Origin: Calendula officinalis
Lineage: Eukaryota > Streptophyta > Magnoliopsida > Asterales > Asteraceae
Assembly: GCA_963853835.1 (NCBI GenBank)
Contig: OY970823.1
Location: 6,590,001-6,654,000 of the forward strand
DNA: 64,000 nt
Direction: 5' to 3'
Part shown: piece after piece, positions 10,662 through 22,608 of the stretch
How positions within the stretch are numbered: the stretch's first letter is position 1
How the letters are laid out: the number at the start of each line of letters is the position of its first letter
Translations under genes and position numbers: made by a program
Notes under the pieces: generated by a model
Seen by the model: only the letters and a program-made list of their open reading frames with translations
What the model was told of the DNA's origin: nothing
The model's database searches: none

Positions 10662-11778
10662 TGAAGGAATTATGTGCACAGTTAGTCAACCTATGATGAT
10701 ACATCCATGCCTACGAAACACTTAAGGGTCACACCGGTGAGTACATGTAATACGAGCAAGATAAGCAATGATACTACGAAGAGGAATGATTCATAATAGT
10801 CATTATGAATCAGTTAAGTATTAAGTTAAGTTTAACTTATTACTAGATTAGTTTAACTAACTAATTAATACAAGTATTTGTACATTTACTAGTTGAGTAA
10901 ATATACAATGTATTAATTATAGATTATCCATGATATGATTTAAAGCTATTAAATCATATAGTAATTGGATAATATTGTTGTATAATTTATATAAAGGTTA
11001 TTATATAATTAATTATTGAAAGTATAAATACAAGTATATAATTCGTGTATATGGGTACCGAATTATTAGTGTATTAATACTAGACATTTAATAGTTAAGT
11101 GCAACAATAATAAACTAGTTAAACTATAAGGGATGGAAGTGTAATATGATAAGTTTAATTAAGAGTTTAATCTTAATTAAACTAGAAGGGCCCTAAGTGA
11201 AAGTCCTTCTATTATAAAAAAAGGCTCGGGGTTCCCTTATTGTTGTTCTACAACCCTAGACAAAAATCACTCCCTCCCCTCCTGGCCGAGAGCAAGCAAC
11301 ACCAAGTTTTGGTGTTCTTCGTTCTTCGTGTTCTTCGTGTTCTTCAAGTCTTGAAGATCCAAGTTCATTGCTTAGATCAACTAGAAGATCGTTCGATTTG
11401 TTCACATCAGTGGATCTAACTTAAGCAATCAAGAAGGTATGTTTTAGGAAACACTTTTCTCCCTTCTCCCCTCTTGGGCGAATTCGGCCAAAGAACCCTA
11501 GGGTTCTTAGGTTGATGGTCGAAAGAACCACACAAGCAATGTGTGTGTTCGAGTTCTTCGTACAAGGTTTCTTTCTTGTTAACCTAATCTAGAACTCCAA
11601 CATCCCAATCCTTTAGGGTTTAAGGATTAGGTTTAATCCCAGTTCCGCATTTAGGGATTAAATCAGCTAGTTGGTTTTAACCGGTCAAGAACAAGTTCAT
11701 GTTCTTGGTCAGCAAGGTTCGAACTAAGTACACCAGGAGGTCGACCCAAGTGGTTGATCAGTGACATGAAACCCTTCA
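10662..11778 (+). repeat. 3' LTR, full length
   Basis: This 1117-bp LTR starts TGAAGG and ends CCTTCA. It contains TATAAAAA at 11213-11220, 'gaaccctagggttctt' and TGTGTGT-rich text. The same 3' half occurs at 16986-17529 and, reversed, at 59600-59897. Confidence 0.88.
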
Positions 11779-11783
11779 ATACG

Positions 11784-12069
11784 CCTATCAAATCTATTGC
11801 AACCAAACGCCTTCAAAACAAAATCTGCAATTCTGGACCACATTCCACTAGTCTGCCTGTAACTTCCAGACCATAACCGCGAATAAATCAAGCCCGGACA
11901 TTTAGGAAAGTAGAATCAGATATGGACAAATCATTGGGATGACCCATCTCTAACTCGAACCATAAAGGTCTTAATAACGAGTTTCAACACATCCTATGAA
12001 ACTAGTATACTTATATAATATAATACAAGTGATATAGTTACACCATATATTAAATATTTATAGTCAATT
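11784..12069. other. Unassigned stretch
   Basis: I see no gene or recognisable repeat end in these 286 bases between the ATACG target duplication and the gypsy LTR fragment. They may be an unrecognised part of the same gypsy LTR. Confidence 0.3.
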
Positions 12070-13136
12070 AGGCCTTTATTAATTTCTCATTTTGTTAGCT
12101 GTGGTGCTGAGACGATCCTCAAACGCAACGTCAACTGCCTATGCGCTCGTCTCAACACCCCTTCCAACACCCGTCCTCTAGGTGTCCCAAGCGCCACGCC
12201 GACAGTCGGAAATGCACTTGGCTCTCATGAAAGAGTTAGCTCTCGCCGTCGTCTCTTGCGACGCTAATTAATCTCATATAATAATTAGTTGGTTTTTAAA
12301 ATGTGACTCTACAACATATACTCATATTAAAACCAAGTATCACAAATCTCAATCTCATATCAACTCAAAAGATATCTCAAGTACACAGATCAACACATAA
12401 TGATACGGTACCGAGCTCAAATACTCAAGCACCTATTGACACACAAGCATATCTCAGTTCAAAATGCATACACATATCACATAATCACTAAGTGTATGTA
12501 AAGACAAGTTGTATAGTGAGATTGCTCACCTCAAATACGTAAGCTCCTAAAATGAATCCTCGACAAGTAGGTAGTCACAATCAGGTCCTTGAAGGTCATA
12601 TGTCACATAATAAAACTCGTATTAAATTTTTTCTCAAAATCCGAACCGTCCGGTTTTGGCAGCACACGACGATTCCACCGAAACTGCCGTATCTCCCAAA
12701 CCGTATGATAAAAAATTCTCATCGCAGCTAAATAACTCAGAATACAAAAAAATCTTTAGAAGGACCAAAGACCCAAATCTGATTAGAAGGGTCCCGAAAC
12801 AGCTGCTCAAACAGAACAGTTAGGTGCTGAAAATTCTGCACCGCTGTCCAGTACGTTTTTGTGCGTAACTCCTAGACTGTTCATCGGCTCGTGACCCATA
12901 ATATATCAACAGAAACCCAACAGAATAATCTACAGAAGTCGTGAAGTCCCAGAAGACTAACTCTGACCCAAAACAGGTCAAACAGTGCCCCGAAGTCTGC
13001 TGACAGAATCTGCTATAAAACATTTTAAATCCTTAAAATCACATTTTACATTTTAAGACCCGACACCAAAACCCGAGTGCCCCGAGGGAACACCCGACAG
13101 TCCCAGATCTTAGAAAAATCAGAATTTCATCATAAG
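12070..13136 (-). repeat. Gypsy LTR fragment (family with 2.8-2.9 kb LTR)
   Basis: It aligns in order with 28455-29590 and 35870-36990: 'attaggcctttatta', a GC-rich block with 'caacacccgtcctctaggtg', the sentence-like 'gatcaacacataatgatacgg', 'aaaccgtatgata' and 'cccgagggaacaccc'. Both ends are missing: it starts inside the LTR and is cut by the copia LTR at 13137. Confidence 0.6.
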
Positions 13137-13302
13137 TGAAAGAATATGATTCGTGATTATTCTCATTGATCGATCAAGTATTAATATACAAAGATGCCTT
13201 CTATTGTGGCAAGATTTATGCTATACTTAATTACCTACCATAAATCTACTTTGACTAAATATATTTATAATAAATACACATATATTCTAATGTATTCTAA
13301 CA
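13137..13302 (-). repeat. 3' LTR of the minus-strand copia element
   Basis: On the minus strand the LTR starts TGTTAGAATACATTAG directly after the purine-rich GCGGGGGAG and ends TTCTTTCA. Its 166 bp are typical of short-LTR copia lineages. Confidence 0.65.
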
Positions 13303-16300
13303 CTCCCCCGCAGTCGAAACGGGAGAAGGATGAACACTAAGACTGGTGCGAGATTCTTTAAATAAAACCAGTGGTAGACTTTTGGTGAAAATATCAGCGA
13401 TTTGATAACGAAAAGGCATATGTAAGACACGAACATGTCCTTGAGCGACTTTTTCACGGACAAAGTGGATATTCATTTCAATGTGTTTGGTCCGTTGGTG
13501 CTGTACTGGATTACCTGACAAGTATATGTTACGTAACCAGCAAGATTCGGCTACAACATTAGCGACCCCGCGGTACTCGGCTTCGGCACTAGAACATGAA
13601 AGTGTGGGTTGACGCTTAGCAGACCACGCAATTAAGTTGTCACCCAAGTATACAAAATACCCTGACGTGGATCGTCTAGTGTCCGGGCACCACCCCCACC
13701 CCCACCCCCCCAATCGGCATCTGTATATGACACTAGAGTAGAAATAGACGATTTAAATAATCATAAACCATATGTCTGAGTGCCCTGTATATACCGAATA
13801 ATGAGTTTTAGAGCCGCCATGTGAACCTCACGGGGGTCATGCATAAATAAACACACCTGTTGGACAGCAAACAAAATATCCGGACGGGTGAAAGTTAAAT
13901 ACTGAAGAGCGCCGACTAGACTGCGGTAGAGAGCCGGATCTGAAAATGGGGAACTTGTTTTGGCGCTCAGTTTTGGTTGAGTGTCAACCCAAGGGGAAGA
14001 GGGTTTACAATTTGTCATTCCTGCCCGCTCAATAATATCCGAAGCGTATTTGGATTGAGACAAAAACATGCTATTAGGCTCATGTGTAACCAAAATTCCC
14101 AAAAATGAGCTTAGCGTGCCCAAATCCTTTAGAGCAAATTTGGCTGCGAGAGAGGAAATGACTTTATTGAGAAGTTGTTCTGATGAGCCGGTGAGAATGA
14201 TGTCATCGACAAACAAAAGTAAATAGGCCACCTGATTACCCTTCTAAAAATAAACAACGAATTATCCGACACACTGTGAATAAAACCAAACTGAGAAACA
14301 TAATCTGCAAATCGTTTGTACCAGGCTCGAGGGGCCTATTTGAGACCGTATAACGATTTCTTGAGTAAACATACGGAATTTGGATGAACCGAGTCTCGGT
14401 ACCCTAAGGGTTGGTGCATGTAGACCGTTTCATTTAGATTACCATGTAAAAATGCATTTTTAATGTCAAGTTGTCGTATAGGCTAAGATTTAGATAATGC
14501 AAGACTAAGAACATTCCGAATTGTGGTGGGTTAACCACCGGACTAAATGTTTCACCATAATCGATCCCAACCTGTTGTGTTTTGCCATCCCCTACAAGTC
14601 GGGCTTTATGTCTCTCAAAAGAGTCATTCGCCCGTCTTTTATGCGTCAAAATCCACATACACCGCATAATATTAACATTTTGTGGTCGAGCTACCAAGAC
14701 CCACGTCTTATTTTTAATAACAGCTTGGTATTCGTCGTCCATGGCCATTTTCCAATTTGGGTTCCTAAGAGCTTGTACGGGATTTTTTGGAATTGGAGAG
14801 GGTGTATGTTGGGTATGAAGATTAAGAATTTGTTTTGGTTTGAAAACCCCATTTTGGCTACGAGTCACCGGTCGTGACTGATCAGGGGGTTGGGGAATCA
14901 CGTGTTCCGTGATAATGGGTGGTGTGGGAGTATTTTCGGTAGTGGGTGGGGAATTATGGTTTGGGCTAGGCTGAGATGGGGTTGTTGGATCATGCGACAA
15001 AGGGGTAGTTAGGCCGTCATTTTGGACAGTGGTGTTTTGGTTATGATGAGGCAGTGGGTTATCTTGTTGAAGATGGTATTGCAAATAAGTATTTGATCCA
15101 CAATCTAAAAACATGTAATTAGGTGGGGGAGACATATTTGCAAATGGAAATTTGGACTCTTAAAAAATGACGTGAGGACAAATAACGATTTTATGAGAAA
15201 GCATGTCATAACACCTGTATCCCCGGTGGTTATCCGGAAAACCCAAAAAAACGCAAGGTTTTAACCGTGCTTGAAGTTTGTTTAGGGTGGTGGATGGTAA
15301 GAGTGGGTAACATAATGACCCAAAGACACATAAATTAGATAAATCCGGCTGTTTTTTATACAAAATTGATAGAGGTGTTTGAAAATTTAGAACCTTACTT
15401 GGTAAAACATTGTGAAGGTAGGTGGCCATATTTAAAGCAAAAGATCAAAAAGATGGTGGAACCGATGAGTGTGATAAAAGAGTCTGGCTTACATTGTTAA
15501 GAGAGCGAAATTTTCGTTCGGGTTTACCATTTTGAGAAGAGGTATAGGGACATGAAAAACGTAGACAATTCCATTTTTGTGACAAAAATTGTGAATATTT
15601 TGGTTGTCAAATTCCTTGCCATTATCACATTGTAAATTTTTGATATCACGCTCAAATAGAGTGCGTATAAAAGCATGAAATTTTGCAAAAATGGAGTATA
15701 CATCCGATTTCCTAGCCAAAGGATAAGTCCACACAAAATTAGTAAAATCATCCAAAAACACAATATAATAACGATAACCCGAAGTGCTTAAAAACCGGAG
15801 AAGTCCAAAGATCACAATGAATAACATCAAAAGGAAATAACGTATTATTTGGAGAAGTGTGAAATGGTAACTTTGTTTGTTCACCTAACACACATGAATG
15901 ACAAACAACGTTTTTATTTGGACCACAAGTAATAAGTTTGTTTTGTCTTAAAGACTCAGACACCGTAGGCCCGGGATGACCTAAACGGTCATGCCACAAA
16001 GTAGAATTCAAAATAGCAAAAACAGAATGTTGATTTTTCACCGGTTTCTTGACAGTAAATGGGTATAAATCGCCCTTGCTATCACATCTCATTAAATGTT
16101 TCCCCGTCTGAAAATCCTTCACATAAAAGCCAAAAAGGTCAAATTCAATTGAAACAAAATTATCAGTTGCAAATTTTCGTACCGAAACAAGGTTTTTTAT
16201 AATATGTGGTGCATAAAGGATATTGTTCAAGGCTAAAGGTGGGTGTGGAGGTTTTTGTTTGGTGTTACCGTACCCAAGGATTGGAATATGTTGGCCATTT

Positions 16301-16932
16301 CTGACTAATATACCTTTATGTTTGCTCGAATTAAAAAAAGACGAGAGTTTACCTTTCTCGGAAGTGACATGAGATGTGGCGCCGGTATCCATGACCCACG
16401 GATTTGGTGGTTGGTTAAGACTCATGGTGTACATCGCGGCTTCAATGTCGGTTGGTGTATACTCGGTACCGGTCACGTATGATTGTTGTGGAGCCCGTGG
16501 ATGCTGGCCTAACAACCCATCTTGACGGTTGTTGGTGGATGAGGACCCAGACGATGGTCTGTTCCAAGGCATACTTGGGTACGGACATGGAGGCACGGAC
16601 CAACCCAATGCAGAAACCATAATGTACCATGGGTATGGTGGCGTAAATATAGACATATGATTATTGGAATTACGTTTCTGGCCACCACCCATGTTGTTGC
16701 TGCTGTAGTGCCCACATGAGTTGCTGCTTTTACCACGAGCACTTGGTTTTGACCTACGACCTCCCCCCTTGGAAATGTTATCACGCTGTTTGTGGTTAGA
16801 CCCGGAACCACCACTATTTTGAGATTCCATTGTGGGTGCAAGCATTGCCGAATGAGATGAGGTAGCACTCTCTTTGGCCAAGTCGGCCTCTTCAAGGGTG
16901 AGCATCGAACGTGCGTGATGAAAGGAGGGCAA
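13303..16932 (-). pseudogene. Copia gag-pol remnant
   Basis: Visible blocks are: Gag C-terminus and protease with DTGATSH (about 16390-16360); gag-pre-integrase motif LWHDRLGHPG (about 15990); integrase start DVIHCDLW (about 15830); integrase core QCDNGKEFDNQ (about 15635) in another frame; a later integrase part ending near 15160; the integrase-RT linker and RT with KARLVGDGKTQQVGIDY (14434-15135); RT catalytic FVDD (about 14210); and RNase H with DTRRSTSGYF and SSAEAEYR (13297-13713). The frame changes at least four times, so no full polyprotein can be made. RNase H carries an extra GGWGWGW tract between DADW and CPDTR, caused by expansion of a CCCCCA repeat at 13690-13712. The pol resembles the plus-strand remnant at 32160-33977. 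Confidence 0.85.
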
Positions 16933-16985
16933 CGGATTACTCTGACGGAGAAGAGTACTGACCCCGTTATAAGCGTCGGTAAGGC

Positions 16986-17529
16986 CGAAACCCTAGCCCC
17001 CTCTCCTCCATTCGGCCGAAACCAAGACACCAAGTCTTGGTGTTCTTCGTTCTTCGTTCTTCGTGTTCTTCGTTCGTTCTTCGTGTTCTTCAAGTATTGA
17101 AGAACAAGATCGTTGCAAGTGATCAACTAGAAGATCGCTCGTCGTGTTCATCATCAGTGGATCTATCTTAAGCATTAACTAAGGTATGTTTCATGGAACA
17201 CACTTTCTTCCTCTCCTTATGTTCGATCGAACGAGAACACCAAGAACCCTAGGGTTCTTGGTGAGTGTTCGACGAACACACAGAAGCATGTGTGTGTGTT
17301 CGAGTTTTTCGTACAAGGTTTCTTTCTTGTTAATCTAATCTAGATTTCCAACATCCCAATCCTTTAGGGTATAAGGATTAGGTTTAATCTCACTTCCGCT
17401 TTTAGGGATTAAATCAACTAGTTGGTTTTTACCGGTCAAGAACAAGTTCATGTTCTTGGTCAGTATGGTCGAACCAAGCATACTAGGAGGTCGGTCCTAT
17501 GGGTCGATCAGGTTATGCGAAACCCTTCA
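16986..17529 (+). repeat. 3' part of the 5' LTR
   Basis: It matches 11270-11778 and ends GCGAAACCCTTCA next to the primer site. It contains a tandem 'gttcttcgttcttcgt' run. Confidence 0.8.
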
Positions 17530-17542
17530 GTGGTATCAGAGC
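17530..17542 (+). promoter_or_regulatory. Primer binding site (initiator tRNA-Met type)
   Basis: GTGGTATCAGAGC directly follows the LTR end CCTTCA. TGGTATCAGAGC is complementary to the 3' end of plant initiator methionine tRNA, the usual primer for copia elements. Confidence 0.88.
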
Positions 17543-17665
17543 GTTGGTTTAGAAATCTAAACTAGATTAACAAAGTTTGTTTGTTTAACTTTTAATTACA
17601 AGTTTTTCTTTTTGATCCAATTTCTTTTTCTCCTTCATAATTTTCGAAAAGGGTAAGAACCCTAG

Positions 17666-18360
17666 GACCAAGAATATTAAACTAGCCTAGTTTAATTGGT
17701 CAAAAGGTTTCTAAAAGAACTCTAGAATTTTAAAAAATTGTAAAGAATCCTAGGATCAAGTATGTTAAACAAGATTTGTTTAATTGATCGAAAGGATTCT
17801 TTCATTTTTTCCCAAAGTGTTCGAAATATAAGAAGAACCCTAGGACCAAGTATGTTAAACAAGATTTGTTTAATTGGTCAAAAGGATTCTTTCCTAATTA
17901 CCTTTAGATTTTCGAAATCTATGAGGAAACTTGGACACCAAGTATGTTAAACTAGCTTAGTTTAATTGGTGAAAAAGTTTCTTAGTATTAAGAATTTCGA
18001 AACCCTAAAGAACCCTTGAAGATTAAACTAGTTTGAGTTTAGTTGTTTAAAAGAATTAATTAGGATGATAATCTAAAACCTAAATAATTAAACAAGTTTA
18101 TGTTTAATAGGTTTAATTGTTATTTTGATAGATTTATTAAGACTAGTTCTTTAAACCTAGAAATTTAGACAAAGTTTTATTGTTTATAAGGTTTAAACTA
18201 AAAAGGTTTAAATAAATTTATTAAGGTTAAAATCTATCTTAGAATTTAAACAAAGTTTAATGTTTAGATAGGAGTGATTAAAATTAATCTTTTAATAAAA
18301 TAATGTCTTTGATCAAGAAAGTCAAAACCCTAGTTTTGATTGATCAAGAACAAGATTAAG
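17666..18360 (+). other. Leader stem-loop array, second copy
   Basis: Outer arms are GACCA/TGGTC (17666-17670, 17697-17701), GATCAA/TTGATC (17754-17759, 17784-17789), GACCAA/TTGGTC (17844-17849, 17874-17879) and CACCAA/TTGGTG (17936-17941, 17966-17971). The third pair is GATCAA/TTGATC at the equivalent place in copy 1 (1814-1849), so both arms changed together. The later hairpin reads TTAAACA/TGTTTAA here (about 18088) and TTAGACA/TGTCTAA in copy 1. Confidence 0.72.
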
Positions 18361-18599
18361 GTTTATCTAATTCATTTAGGGAATTAATAAGATTAAAAGA
18401 AGTGTTAATTTTTAAGTCCTAAAATTAACAAGGTGTATTTATGTATTTATTTATGTATATATAATATTTTTCGGAATTTTAAATATTTAGAGAAAATGAA
18501 TTTTAATAGATATAATAAGTTTATACGTATTTTAATTAGATTAAGTTAAAATACATACGTATATATTAGATGTAATATTAGAATGTTACAAGTTTATTC

Positions 18600-20006
<1,407 letters not shown>

Positions 20007-20718
20007 GAATATGTTAAATACAAGATAAAATGGAATAATTAAAAAGATAATGTTATTTTGATCTTAAAGAATAATAGTGTAACTAGTTATTATATAAGTT
20101 AATATATATTTAAGACTACAAAGTCCAAAGTTATGATTTCATTATAACTAGAAATTGTACAAGTTGAAATTATATGATTAACTAGAAATATACAAAGTTA
20201 TATATTATTAATTATTATTATTATAAGGTGTATAAAGTTATAAGTTATTATAACTAGATAATTATACAAATATAATATAAGTATTTTACAAGTCATGTAA
20301 GATACTAGTTCAAGTTAAATGTAAGAAATGTTTAAACAAACTAAGAATTATTATATATAGTCTTTATATAATAAGTTTATTTGTTTCACCAAGTATAGAC
20401 CGGTGATTGTGTTTGGTTAAGTTCCATCATGGTTGTTGGAGCTAGTGGAAGCTACACAAGAAGATCACAAAGTTTATAAGTGTGTCGTTAAGACATAAGT
20501 TTTGGTCGAAACCTAGTAAAACGTTTTGTACACCTCGTCTTAGGTATACATATAAGTCGCACAATTCTTGAAACTATAAGTTTTAAAGAAAAGTTCTTAA
20601 GATTTAAAAAGGTGTCTTGTAGAATTCCTAAATTCACAAGTCACACATTTTAAACAAGGATTAAGATTGGAATAAAGGTTTAAGTTTAGTTTAAGACTTA
20701 AACAAACCCAAGAAAATC

Positions 20719-21150
20719 TTAGATCGAAGTACTATCCACCTAATGGAACACCTCACTTGTTCAACGATATTCATATTGTAAGGATAAAGAACCTTATATA
20801 TAGATTCAAATCATTGCAAGTGTCAGGGTGCGTAAGGTTCTGTGATAATCGGGAGTCCCGGCGCAGAGCATCGCACTGTCTTAGATGGTCTGATCTACTT
20901 TGGTGATAATCGGGAGTCCCGGCCCAAAAAGTACTTTAGTAGAATAAACATACTAGACTATATTACTAACTTAGAAATGTACAATTAGATTGTAGAAGGT
21001 TATAATAAATTAGAAGTCTAAAGATTCTACGACCCCTAGGAATCGTGTCAAGTCTTGATACGATCGGTAAGGATGTTACCTACCAGAAACAGCATGTCTC
21101 GTCGGGAAGTGCCCAAACCTTGCGGCGAGAATGTGATATATGGATCCTAG
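20719..21150 (+). other. Conserved structured leader module upstream of gag, copy 2
   Basis: The same module as at 6739-7175, with the fewest mismatches. The twin CGGG-AGT-CCCG hairpins are near 20857 and 20915. TAGAT/ATCTA pairs between them. The hairpin at 21042-21064 has arms ATCGTGTCAAG/CTTGATACGAT. The stem TCTCGTCG/CGGCGAGA (21097-21104, 21123-21130, one U-G pair) holds the loop GGAAGTGCCCAAACCTTG. Gag starts about 100 bp further on. Confidence 0.78.
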
Positions 21151-21234
21151 GCCTAAAATATTAATTATGGTTTTATAATATATTTTAGAGAATGTTTATT
21201 GATGATTACTAATTAAACTGGGTTTGATTTGTAG

Positions 21235-22068
21235 ATGGCAACAACAACCACAACGACAAGTACCAACAATCTCTCACTTCACTCAATCCTCGAAAAAGAC
21301 AAGTTGACTGGGTCAAACTTTCTCAATTGGGAGCGCAATCTACGCATTGTGCTCAGGCATGAGAGAAAGTGGTATGTCTTGGAGAGAGCAGTACCAAATG
21401 CCCCTGCTGTTAATGCTAGAGCTGAAACGAGACAAGCTTATGATAAGCATGTCAGTGATGCACTCGATGTGAGCTGTCTAATTGTCGCCACTATGAGTCC
21501 TGAGTTACAAGCGGGACTTATGGATGTGCCTGCATTTGAGATGATCCAGCAACTTAGGGATTCATTTCAAGAGCAAGCTCACACTAAGAGGTTCGACATC
21601 AATCGAGCCTTCAACTCTTGCAAGATGGTCAAAGGAACGCCGGTGAGTGCCACGTCATGAAAATGAAAGGGCACATGGATCACCTCGCTAGACTTGGTCA
21701 CCCCATTCCGTTGCAGATGGCAACAGACACTATACTCTTCGTTGTCTGATGACTACAAGTCTTTTGTGGTCAACTACAACATGCATAATATGGAGAAATC
21801 CATTGCTGAGCTACATTCTATGCTCAAGACAGCTGAGTTGAGTTTGGGGACCAAATCTAAATATGTTCTGATGATCGGTAATGGCAATGGCGGTGGGAAG
21901 AAGAGAAAAGGGCATGATGGTAAAGGAAAGGGTAAAACCTATCCTAGCCAAGGAGTGCCAAATGGTAAAGGTGTCAAACAAAAGGTCAAGAAGGTAAAGC
22001 CTAACACAGTGAGGACCGAGAATCAGTGCTTCAAGTGTGGTGAGGCTGGGCATTGGAAAAGAAATTGT
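21235..22068 (+). pseudogene. Gag of the gag-only element, copy 2
   Basis: ATG at 21235 opens a Gag with the copia-type motif KLTGSNFLNWE near residue 24, the alpha-helical UBN2-like core and a zinc knuckle CFKCGEAGHWKRNC of the correct CX2CX4HX4C form (about 22028-22070). A 1-bp loss near 21648 and a 2-bp loss near 21735, relative to copy 1, shift the frame and then restore it, so about 30 residues between them are out of frame. The sequence then runs straight into a gypsy LTR fragment. The start is supported by the equivalent ATG at 7263. Confidence 0.85.
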
Positions 22069-22608
22069 CCAAGAACTAGGGTTTCAAACCCAAACCTCAA
22101 GATCCATAGAACTTGAGCTACAAAGATCAAAGAGTGAAGATATACCTTTAATCTTCAACTAGGAGTGAAGAATCGCGAGATTTAATGAAGAAATCGGCTC
22201 CAAATGGTGTTTTCCACTCAAAAACGTATACAAGGTCGTATGGGAGAAAACTAGGGTTTTGATATGCATTAAATGAGCTTTTCCCGACTTTAATGCTGAT
22301 CAGACAACAAAAATTGCGCCGTGATCCATAAATCGCGCCGCTATCTTCTGCCTGCGATCCAAAATCGCGATCCAAGACTTCGCTATTTTCGGGTTTCTGT
22401 GAAAATTTTCCAAATATCGCGTCGCTTTCCCGGGATGTGCAGCCCAGGCTGCACTTTTCGACATTTGCTTCGACACGCTTTCGTCCATAACTTTCTCATA
22501 CGATGTGCAAATGACACGAAACCAATTCCTACGTTCTTTAAATGATTTATCCTTATTTATCATATTTTTATCAAATTTATTTATCTACAAATTTCGGGTC
22601 GCTACATC
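22069..22608 (-). repeat. Gypsy LTR fragment (family of the solo LTR at 48143)
   Basis: It aligns with 49325-49870: 'agaactagggttt', 'tttacctttaatctt', 'aatgacacgaaaccaattcc', 'aaatgatttatcc', and the end CGGGTCGCTACA against CGGGTCGTTACA. Only the right part (the LTR start on the minus strand) is present. It forms the junction between the two truncated copia elements. Confidence 0.7.

Larger units (their letters stand above)
715..11778 (+). mobile_element. Gag-only copia-like LTR retrotransposon (TR-GAG type), complete ends
   Basis: The element starts TGAAGG and ends CCTTCA and is flanked by the direct repeat ATACG at 710-714 and 11779-11783, the 5-bp target duplication of an LTR retrotransposon. 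It is 11.06 kb, or about 7.85 kb without the Helitron at 2845-6062. The order is truncated 5' LTR, very long leader, gag with one zinc knuckle, about 2.4 kb of non-coding DNA, polypurine tract and full 3' LTR. There is no protease, integrase, reverse transcriptase or RNase H anywhere inside, so it must have used enzymes from another element. Gag-only elements of this layout are known in plants as TR-GAG. The two LTRs differ by only about 3 positions in the first 100, suggesting a fairly recent insertion. The primer site was lost with the end of the 5' LTR. Confidence 0.88.
13137..16985 (-). mobile_element. Minus-strand Ty1/copia element, 5' truncated and decayed
   Basis: From right to left it has the end of Gag, protease, integrase, reverse transcriptase, RNase H, polypurine tract and a 166-bp 3' LTR. 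The 5' LTR, primer site and most of gag are absent: the element stops near 16930-16985 where LTR sequence of the gag-only family begins. This domain order (integrase before reverse transcriptase) defines copia. Confidence 0.85.

Noticed and set aside
16509..17126. 205-codon open frame on the minus strand crossing an element border
   Set aside because: It runs through the junction of the copia remnant with an unrelated LTR and is a shadow of the gag-protease frame.
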